The notes under the pieces are model-generated. The model ran no database searches, was not told the origin of the DNA, and worked only from the letters and a program-made list of their open reading frames with translations. Both the position numbers and the translations under genes were made by a program. From the NCBI GenBank assembly GCA_945950065.1, contig CAMFGQ010000077.1, forward strand, positions 1 through 6,714: 6,714 nucleotides of DNA. Reading direction: 5' to 3'. Below are positions 1 through 5,150 of this stretch, piece by piece (positions within the stretch are counted from its first letter, which is position 1; each line of letters opens with the position of its first letter). Source of the DNA: an uncultured Clostridia bacterium. Its GTDB lineage: Bacteria > Bacillota > Clostridia > Peptostreptococcales > Acidaminobacteraceae.

Positions 1-564
1 GCCCTTCTTCATGGAGAAAAAGAGACAGGTGTCTGCATCATGAAGATGAGTCTGGGAATGGATGAAGGGGATGTCTACTCCTCTGCAAGGGTTCCAACTG
101 ATGATCTTCGCTATGGTGAACTGGAAGAACGATTAATGGAGGTCTCTGTTCCTTTACTCCTTGACACCTTAGACAAAATCCAAGAGGGGAGCATTGAGGC
201 AACCCCCCAAGATGAAGAAAAAGCCAGCTATTGCAAGAAAATTCAAAAACAAGATACAGAAATTGATTGGAATAAATCTGCCAAGGAAATTGAAGGGGCT
301 GTGCGTGCCTACTGGCCCAGTCCCATGGCCTTTACCTATAGAAAGGGAGAGCGTTTATTGCTCCACCGCGTCCATGCTACTGAACTTCCGGCAACGAAAT
401 CCCCTGGAACTGTTGAAAAGATAGAGAAAGAGGGTATGTATGTAGCCAGTGGGGATCATCTCGTTCTGATTACAGAATTACAGCGCCCAGGACGAAATGC
501 CCTTGCCACGGCTGACTATCTGCGTGGCAACCCCACCCATGAAGATGAAAAACTAGGAGGATAA
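1..564 (+). CDS. fmt: Methionyl-tRNA formyltransferase, 3' part (5' end outside window)
   Basis: Fmt transfers a formyl group from 10-formyl-tetrahydrofolate to Met-tRNA(fMet) for translation initiation in the cytoplasm. The reading frame is open from base 1, so the gene starts upstream; the ATG at 40 is an internal Met. The first residues (ALLHGEKETGVCIM) align with about residue 127 onward of E. coli Fmt, so roughly 125 residues are missing, including the Asn-His-SLLP motif of the active site. The catalytic Asp of the 'LDTGD' motif is present as MDEGD (Asp codon at 61-63). The C-terminal tRNA-binding OB-fold domain follows: ATPQDEEKASYCKKI, EIDW, an RAYWPSP motif, PGTVEKI, and near the end LQRPGRN and ADYLRGNP. 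The last codons overlap the ribosome binding site of the next gene, and the stop lies 2 nt before its ATG. Identity is secure from both sequence and context (in Bacillota, def-fmt-rsmB). Confidence 0.96.
   Translation, partial: ALLHGEKETGVCIMKMSLGMDEGDVYSSARVPTDDLRYGELEERLMEVSVPLLLDTLDKIQEGSIEATPQDEEKASYCKKIQKQDTEIDWNKSAKEIEGAVRAYWPSPMAFTYRKGERLLLHRVHATELPATKSPGTVEKIEKEGMYVASGDHLVLITELQRPGRNALATADYLRGNPTHEDEKLGG
555..560 (+). promoter_or_regulatory. Strong Shine-Dalgarno site of the metallopeptidase gene
   Basis: The sequence AGGAGG lies 6 nt before the ATG at 567 and sits inside the last codons of fmt. It is a full match to the anti-SD core and the best ribosome binding site in the window. 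It fixes the start of the peptidase gene. Confidence 0.85.
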
Positions 565-566
565 CA

Positions 567-1271
567 ATGCTATATGGTTTTGGTGGATTTGATAAATACT
601 ATCTATTGGTACTGATTGCCTTTGCTATTTCAATGTGGGCAAGCCACAATGTACAAAAGTCATTTATTAAATATTCAAAAGTTCCCAATGATCGAGGAAT
701 TTCTGGTGCAGAAGCTGCACGTATCCTGATTCAACGGAATAATCTCAATGTCTCTGTAGACAGAGCACAGGGAGGCATGCTGGGTGATCACTATGATCCA
801 AGAACCCGCACTGTTCGTCTCTCACCGGATGTCTACGATGGAAGAAGTGTTGCTGCACTCAGTGTCGCTAGCCATGAAGTTGGTCATGCCATTCAGCATG
901 CCCATGGCTATAAGCCACTGGAGTTTAGAACAGCCTTTTTCCCCATTGCATCCTTTGCTTCCCAAACATGGACCTTTATCTTTTTGCTTGGTCTTCTCTT
1001 TGGAAGAGGAAGTGGAGCCTATACGATTTTTACCATTGCTATCATGATGTTTGCGGCTGGACTCTTGTTCCAACTGATAACATTACCTGTGGAGTTTGAT
1101 GCTTCACGCAGGGCACTTGCTCAGATGGGGGATCAAGGACTTCTAGGTACCCATGAAATCGGTGGTGCCAGAGCTGTGCTTAAATCAGCAGCCATGACCT
1201 ATGTTGCTGCTGCTCTTATGGGAATTGCTAACTTACTCAGACTACTTGCCATTCGAGGCCGAAGAGATTGA
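567..1271 (+). CDS. YugP-type neutral zinc metallopeptidase, membrane-anchored
   Basis: A 234-residue integral membrane protein of the putative zinc metallopeptidase family typified by B. subtilis YugP (Zn_peptidase_2). The zincin motif HEVGH is at residues 103-107 (SHEVGHAIQHAHGY): two His ligands plus the catalytic Glu. Glu176 in LPVEFDASRRA is the likely third zinc ligand. An N-terminal hydrophobic helix (about 10-27) precedes the soluble catalytic part, which carries the family segment GMLGDHYDPRTRTVRLSP (about 70-87, first Gly is residue 70). Further hydrophobic segments are at about 124-145, 151-173 and 205-229. Length and topology are normal for the family. The start is set by AGGAGG 6 nt upstream, and the 3' end overlaps the TTG start of rsmB by 4 nt. 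The substrate is not known for this family. From memory it often sits beside fmt and rsmB in Clostridia, but not in the B. subtilis cluster. Family assignment is firm, function open. Confidence 0.9.
   Translation: MLYGFGGFDKYYLLVLIAFAISMWASHNVQKSFIKYSKVPNDRGISGAEAARILIQRNNLNVSVDRAQGGMLGDHYDPRTRTVRLSPDVYDGRSVAALSVASHEVGHAIQHAHGYKPLEFRTAFFPIASFASQTWTFIFLLGLLFGRGSGAYTIFTIAIMMFAAGLLFQLITLPVEFDASRRALAQMGDQGLLGTHEIGGARAVLKSAAMTYVAAALMGIANLLRLLAIRGRRD
1255..1270 (+). promoter_or_regulatory. Translation start region of rsmB: weak SD and TTG start in a TTGA overlap
   Basis: Going upstream in the rsmB frame, the first stop is TAA at 1229-1231, and there is no ATG, GTG or TTG between it and the TTG at 1268-1270. 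The NusB-like sequence begins immediately (ILTKALLQVEEG), so the TTG is almost certainly the start. Only a weak GAGG (1255-1258) lies 9 nt upstream. The stop of the preceding gene overlaps the start (TTGA), so initiation probably depends on ribosomes finishing the peptidase gene. Confidence 0.7.
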
Positions 1272-2545
1272 AACATTTATTTCCGATATTAACCAAGGCT
1301 CTTCTTCAGGTCGAAGAAGGAGCCAGTGCACAACTTATTCTGGATGAATACCGTCAAAGAGTCCCGGAAGATTCCTGGGGACTCTTTCAGACTTTTTATT
1401 TGGGTGTCTTGGAATGGCAGTCTCATTTAGAAAGCATACTCAAAGAGTTTTCTAAACTTAAACTGAATAAATATCCCAAAGAGGATCGTTATCTAATGCT
1501 CTTAGCACTGTATGGGATCCTTTTTTTACGTAAGCCACCCTATGCCATTGTCAATGAAACCGTGGAGCTCTTTAAGCGGAAAAAGAGCAGATTAGCTCCC
1601 ATGGCCAATGCAATTCTTCGCTCGGTTCTTCGAGAAGAAGATTTGGATCAGCGTGTTTATGGTAGGATGACGCCTAAACAAAAAATGATTAAGAAATATG
1701 GCTATCCTGTGTCAACCACCAGCACTCTTCTTGAGCAGTTGGGGGATAAGAAAGCGGAAGAACTTCTTCTCTACAGCAAATCCATTCCGAGGACGGACTT
1801 TGTGATTCTAGGAGAGGAAGAAGAAGTTCTTAGAATGTTAGAGGAAGAAGGCCATGAGATTAAGCCTCTTGAGGTAGAACGTGGCTATAGTTTTGTGAAA
1901 ATGAACCGGCCCTTGGAGAAGGTGAAGGCCTTTAAGGAAGGAAAGATCTACATACAGTCCAATGCTTCTCAGGTATTGGCATCCCTTATTCCAGAAGGAA
2001 AGACCCTTTTGGATCTTTGTGCTGCACCAGGTGGTAAGAGTATTGCACTCTTAGCACGGGATCCCAATCGAGAGATTACTGGAGCAGATTTGACTAAGGA
2101 TAAACTCAGGATGATCAGGGAGAATCTAGATCGACTGGCGTTGGATCTCGATCTCAAGCAGTGGGATGCAACGGAGGAGAACCCAGCGTGGCTAGAAGCT
2201 TATGATACGGTCCTCTTAGATGCGCCCTGTAGTGGTACAGGAGTCCTCCACCGTCAAAAAGGGGAGAGTGCTGACAAAGAACTCTATGACTTGGAGCAAC
2301 TCACTCTACAGCAAGATGAGATGCTTACTCATGCTGCCAAGTATGTGAAAAATGGGGGCTTTTTGATTTATAGCACTTGTAGTATACTTAGAGATGAGAA
2401 TGAAAAAAGAGTTGAGGAGTTTCTCCAGAAACACCCTAACTTTACCGTGGTCAATCTAAGTCAGGATGAAGCCTTCTATCGTTCTTACCCTGAAGAGGGT
2501 GAAGATGGCTTTTTTGCCTGCCTAATGGAGAAGAATGAAGGATGA
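1268..2545 (+). CDS. rsmB: 16S rRNA (cytosine-5)-methyltransferase RsmB, divergent
   Basis: RsmB makes m5C at position 967 (E. coli numbering) of 16S rRNA using S-adenosylmethionine. The 425-residue protein has the family's two parts. Residues 1-125 are a NusB-like domain (LTKALLQVEEG; AIVNETVELFKR; ANAILRSVLRE). Residues 226-425 are the Rossmann methyltransferase: motif I LLDLCAAPGGKS (247-258), motif II acidic residue in TGADL (Asp274), motif IV LLDAPCSGTGV with Cys321, motif VI YSTCS with the presumed nucleophile Cys371, then DENE and a GEDGFF ending. Both catalytic Cys residues are kept, so it should be active. Unusual points: the linker (about 130-185) lacks the usual 'RvN' signature, the 'QDxxS' motif before motif I reads QSNAS, and the HPDIKW-like stretch after motif IV is replaced by HRQKGESADKE. 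The start is TTG. The gene overlaps its neighbours by 4 nt on both sides. The NusB domain excludes RsmF/NSUN-type enzymes. Confidence 0.92.
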   Translation: MKHLFPILTKALLQVEEGASAQLILDEYRQRVPEDSWGLFQTFYLGVLEWQSHLESILKEFSKLKLNKYPKEDRYLMLLALYGILFLRKPPYAIVNETVELFKRKKSRLAPMANAILRSVLREEDLDQRVYGRMTPKQKMIKKYGYPVSTTSTLLEQLGDKKAEELLLYSKSIPRTDFVILGEEEEVLRMLEEEGHEIKPLEVERGYSFVKMNRPLEKVKAFKEGKIYIQSNASQVLASLIPEGKTLLDLCAAPGGKSIALLARDPNREITGADLTKDKLRMIRENLDRLALDLDLKQWDATEENPAWLEAYDTVLLDAPCSGTGVLHRQKGESADKELYDLEQLTLQQDEMLTHAAKYVKNGGFLIYSTCSILRDENEKRVEEFLQKHPNFTVVNLSQDEAFYRSYPEEGEDGFFACLMEKNEG

Positions 2546-3249
2546 AGTCCTACGGAATCACCAACATAGGAAAAGTACGCTTAAAAAATGATGATTCTTT
2601 CTACTGTTCCGACGGGAAGAAAGGACTCTATATTGTTGCAGACGGCATGGGTGGCTATAAAGGAGGAGAGATGGCCAGCCGTATTGCCGTCTCTACTGCT
2701 GTAGATGAATTAAAAGAAAAAGATGTCATTACAGAAGAAGTTGCAGCTCGCTTAATTGAACGCATTAAGGAGCGTATGAAAGAAGCTGTTCAGGAAAATT
2801 ATACTCTTCGAGACATGGGCAGCACCCTAATCTGTGCCCTGAGTCAGGGTAAAGATTTTTCCTGCATGCATATTGGTGATTCACGGGCTTATCACATTGA
2901 TGGGAAGAGAATCCATCAGCTCACAGAAGATCATACCCTTGTAAATATTCTCTACAATAGCGGAGTTCTTGAAAAAGAAGAACTACGCCATCATCCCAAA
3001 CGAAATGTATTGATGAAAGTCATCTCACTCCAAGGTGAAAGCCAGAGTGATGTCTTTCGATTTCGTCTGGAAGAGGGAGAATATCTTCTACTGTGCTCTG
3101 ATGGTCTTACTGATCAATTGACAAATCAAGAAATTTTAGAAGTATTTAACCAACTCAGCGATCCTGAAGAATTAGGAAAAGAGCTTGTCAAACGAGCTCT
3201 TGAAACAGGCGGAAGAGACAACATCGCTGTTGTTGTAGTAAAGGCATAG
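2542..3249 (+). CDS. stp: PP2C-type Ser/Thr protein phosphatase, partner of PrkC
   Basis: This metal-dependent (Mn/Mg) PPM phosphatase reverses phosphorylation by the kinase encoded next (PrpC in B. subtilis, Stp in other Bacillota). At 235 residues it is a catalytic domain only, cytosolic, without membrane segments. The metal-binding motifs are in order: NDD (16-18) in KVRLKNDDSF, VADGMGG (32-38, Asp34), DMGSTL (91-96), HIGDSRAY (110-117), LTEDHTLV (127-134), SDGLTD (186-191, Asp187) and GGRDNIAV (223-230, Asp226). All metal-ligand aspartates are present, so activity is expected. The segment after HPKRNVL reads MKVISLQGESQ, where bacterial Stp proteins usually have a TRALG-like motif. The ATG overlaps the rsmB stop (ATGA), with GGAG at 2527-2530 as a distant SD. 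It ends 2 nt before prkC, as expected for a co-produced kinase/phosphatase pair. In B. subtilis rlmN lies just upstream; here it does not. Confidence 0.94.
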   Translation: MKSYGITNIGKVRLKNDDSFYCSDGKKGLYIVADGMGGYKGGEMASRIAVSTAVDELKEKDVITEEVAARLIERIKERMKEAVQENYTLRDMGSTLICALSQGKDFSCMHIGDSRAYHIDGKRIHQLTEDHTLVNILYNSGVLEKEELRHHPKRNVLMKVISLQGESQSDVFRFRLEEGEYLLLCSDGLTDQLTNQEILEVFNQLSDPEELGKELVKRALETGGRDNIAVVVVKA

Positions 3250-3254
3250 AAATG
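3240..3254 (+). promoter_or_regulatory. Ribosome binding site and start of prkC
   Basis: AAAGG at 3240-3244, overlapping the phosphatase's last codons, lies 7 nt before the ATG at 3252. The encoded start MIGKLLKGRYEVLEELG is the normal N-terminus of PASTA kinases (initial beta strand just before the glycine loop), which supports this ATG. Confidence 0.65.
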
Positions 3255-5150
3255 ATTGGAAAATTATTAAAAGGACGTTATGAAGTTTTAGAAGAACTGG
3301 GCGTCGGGGGAATGGGGATCGTCTATTTAGCCTATTGTAGCTATCTAAGACGCCATGTTGCCATCAAAGTTCTTCTACAGAGTAACGAAGGAAAAGAGAT
3401 TACTCTTTTGCAGGAAGCCAAGGCTGCGGCTAGGCTTTCTCATGGAAATATAGTACAAATCTACGACATTTTTGAAGAAGGCAACAAAACCTTCATCGTA
3501 ATGGAATATGTCCGTGGCAAGAGCCTTAAACAACTTATCAGTGCGCAGGAAGGAACTCCTTTTACAGAACAGCGTGCACTGCAGTTAGGAATGAAGCTTG
3601 CCTCGGCGCTCAATCATGCCCATCTCAATGGGGTCATTCATCGTGATATCAAACCCGATAACATCATCATTGATCAAGATGGCGAACCTAAAATTACGGA
3701 CTTTGGCATTGCTAGGGTATCCAATGATACCACCATTGTGCATACCGATGAGATTTTGGGTTCCTTACGCTACTCCTCTCCGGAGCAGCTTCGTGGTGCC
3801 ATCATCGATGAACGCGCTGATATCTTTTCCTTAGGCATTGTCCTCTTCGAAATGCTAACGGGAACCATGCCCTTTCCTGATGATTCACCTGTAACAGCAG
3901 CCTTCAAGAAGCTAAAAGAAGATTTACCTAGCGTTATTAGCATCAATCCTGAGGTAAGCATACAAACCGATGCTATCATAGCAAAAGCATCAGATCGTGA
4001 CCCTAAAAAGCGTTATGCCAACATGAATGAGTTCTACTATGCTTTAGCTGGTGCACTGGATTCACCTAAAACCTATTATAAGGATACCGTTGTGTTACCT
4101 AACAATCAGGTGAATCCCAAGGTAAGTCCCCAGATTGAATACCGCCGTGATGAAACACCTACATCATCAGGTGGAGGGAAGTTCTTTCCAATTCTTCTTG
4201 GACTACTGCTTTCCTTTGTCACAGTAGTTTTAATCGGTATTCCACTTCTAAGTGGAGGTGAACCCCTTACCGAGATTGAGGTACCTAACTTTGAAGGCCA
4301 GTCGATTTCAGAGATTCAATCGGTACTGGATGAACATAAGCTTCTAGGCATCGTCAATGAAGCTAGAGAATCAGCTGAGGCTAAGGGCACCATACTGAGT
4401 CAAAGCCTCAGCGCTGGTGAGAAAGTCAAACCTGGTACAAAAATCTATTTTGCTGTCAGTAAAGGACAGGATCTTGTAGAAGTACCTAATGTACTAAACC
4501 GCAGTGTGGATGAAGCCAGAAATCTCATCAATCAAGCTCATCTGGAGATGGATGACATCAAACACCAACACCATGACACCGTCCCTAAGGATCACGTTAT
4601 TTCTCAAAGCATTGAAGCTGGACAGAGCGTAGAAAGACTGACCAAGATTACCTTGACAGTCAGCCAGGGACCTGAGAAAAAGATGGTGAAAGTACCTAAA
4701 CTAACCGATATGGAAATGTCTATGAGTATTGAGCGAGCCCAAGCGGCTGGTTTAACTGTAGGCATTGAAAAAGTAGAAAGTGACGCTGAGGTCGATTGGG
4801 TCCTGGCTCAATCCATCGTTGAAGGTACTGAAGTTGAACCTGAAAGAAAGGTCATTCTGACCGTGTCCAGTGGTCGTCCTGTGGTGGAGCAACCCACCAC
4901 CACCAATTATACCTTTGTGGTGGACCCTTCCACCTTTAGTGCTGGAGTCGAAGGATCACAAATTGAAGAATATTATTTGAGAGTTGTGCTGATTGAAAAT
5001 GGTGAAGAACGCGAACTCTTTATTGAGCAGCATTCAGTAGAAGAAGGCATTGTCAGCACCACCTATGAAGCTCCTATTGGTGCAGAATACAACATGTATG
5101 TGGATGCCCTAGGACAGGCATTCCACGTTGGAGCAGGTGTTATACAATGA
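3252..5150 (+). CDS. prkC: PASTA-domain Ser/Thr protein kinase PrkC (PknB/Stk1 type)
   Basis: A transmembrane receptor-like kinase that senses muropeptides or lipid II through extracellular PASTA repeats and phosphorylates cytoplasmic proteins. It has 632 residues. Kinase domain about 10-270: glycine loop LGVGGMGIVY (16-25), VAIK with Lys39, alpha-C Glu55, HRDIKPDN (130-137, catalytic Asp132), DFG (150-152), activation-loop Thr160, Thr161 and Thr165, YSSPEQLRG (174-182), ADIFSLGIVLFEMLTG. A short juxtamembrane linker (about 271-310) leads to one membrane helix at about 311-333. Three PASTA repeats follow (about 340-404, 408-472, 477-541), then a C-terminal domain of about 80 residues (549-632), probably Ig-like as in B. 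subtilis and S. aureus homologues. All catalytic residues are present. The repeats are unusual: each has Leu or Ile where the canonical motif has Pro (QSL, QSI, QSI). It is 2 nt from its phosphatase and overlaps rsgA by 4 nt. Confidence 0.96.
   Translation: MIGKLLKGRYEVLEELGVGGMGIVYLAYCSYLRRHVAIKVLLQSNEGKEITLLQEAKAAARLSHGNIVQIYDIFEEGNKTFIVMEYVRGKSLKQLISAQEGTPFTEQRALQLGMKLASALNHAHLNGVIHRDIKPDNIIIDQDGEPKITDFGIARVSNDTTIVHTDEILGSLRYSSPEQLRGAIIDERADIFSLGIVLFEMLTGTMPFPDDSPVTAAFKKLKEDLPSVISINPEVSIQTDAIIAKASDRDPKKRYANMNEFYYALAGALDSPKTYYKDTVVLPNNQVNPKVSPQIEYRRDETPTSSGGGKFFPILLGLLLSFVTVVLIGIPLLSGGEPLTEIEVPNFEGQSISEIQSVLDEHKLLGIVNEARESAEAKGTILSQSLSAGEKVKPGTKIYFAVSKGQDLVEVPNVLNRSVDEARNLINQAHLEMDDIKHQHHDTVPKDHVISQSIEAGQSVERLTKITLTVSQGPEKKMVKVPKLTDMEMSMSIERAQAAGLTVGIEKVESDAEVDWVLAQSIVEGTEVEPERKVILTVSSGRPVVEQPTTTNYTFVVDPSTFSAGVEGSQIEEYYLRVVLIENGEERELFIEQHSVEEGIVSTTYEAPIGAEYNMYVDALGQAFHVGAGVIQ
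4269..4874 (+). repeat. Three tandem PASTA repeats within prkC
   Basis: These are protein-level repeats of about 65 residues: repeat 1 at 4269-4463, repeat 2 at 4473-4667, repeat 3 at 4680-4874. Each starts with a V-P motif (EVPNFEG, EVPNVLN, KVPKLTD), has a middle (S/A)QS(L/I)xxG motif, and ends with a strand and VS-x-G (AVSKG, TVSQG, TVSSG). The nucleotide sequences have diverged, so this is old domain duplication and not a DNA repeat. Repeat 3 is the least canonical: it has no Gly in the first loop and reads MEMSMSIERAQAAGL. Confidence 0.85.
4881..4923 (+). repeat. Competing inverted repeats in the prkC message
   Basis: GTGGTGG at 4881-4887 is complementary to CCACCAC at 4894-4900, with a 6-nt loop. 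The same C-rich block (CCACCAC, 4897-4903) is also complementary to a second GTGGTGG at 4917-4923, with a 13-nt loop. The two stems share bases and exclude each other. They lie in codons for the linker after PASTA repeat 3 (VVEQPTTTNYTFVV). No U-tract follows, so it is not a terminator. Repeated Val-Val and Thr-Thr-Thr codons may explain it. Confidence 0.4.
5135..5149 (+). promoter_or_regulatory. Ribosome binding site and ATGA start of rsgA
   Basis: AGGTG at 5135-5139 matches part of the anti-SD complement (AGGAGGTG) and lies 7 nt before the ATG at 5147. The ATG overlaps the prkC TGA stop as ATGA, a usual arrangement for translational coupling. Confidence 0.6.

Noticed and set aside
161..166. 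TTGACA in fmt as a -35 box for the downstream genes
   Set aside because: The DNA at the -10 distance is GC-rich (GAGGGG), with no TATAAT-like hexamer.
40..564. A complete short gene starting at the ATG at 40
   Set aside because: The frame is open to base 1 and the residues before this Met match Fmt (HGEKETGVCIM), so it is an internal Met of a truncated fmt.
822..1073. Reverse-strand and alternate-frame open frames inside the peptidase gene
   Set aside because: They overlap a clearly conserved protein, carry no recognisable domain and have no ribosome binding site of note; likewise those inside rsmB, prkC and rsgA.
1521..1527. T7 tract in rsmB as a possible intrinsic terminator
   Set aside because: No GC-rich hairpin precedes it; the run is explained by Leu-Phe-Leu codons (ILFLRK).
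2510..2515. T6 run near the rsmB stop as a terminator or slippage site
   Set aside because: It encodes the conserved Phe-Phe of GEDGFF, and the next gene begins at once in the overlap.
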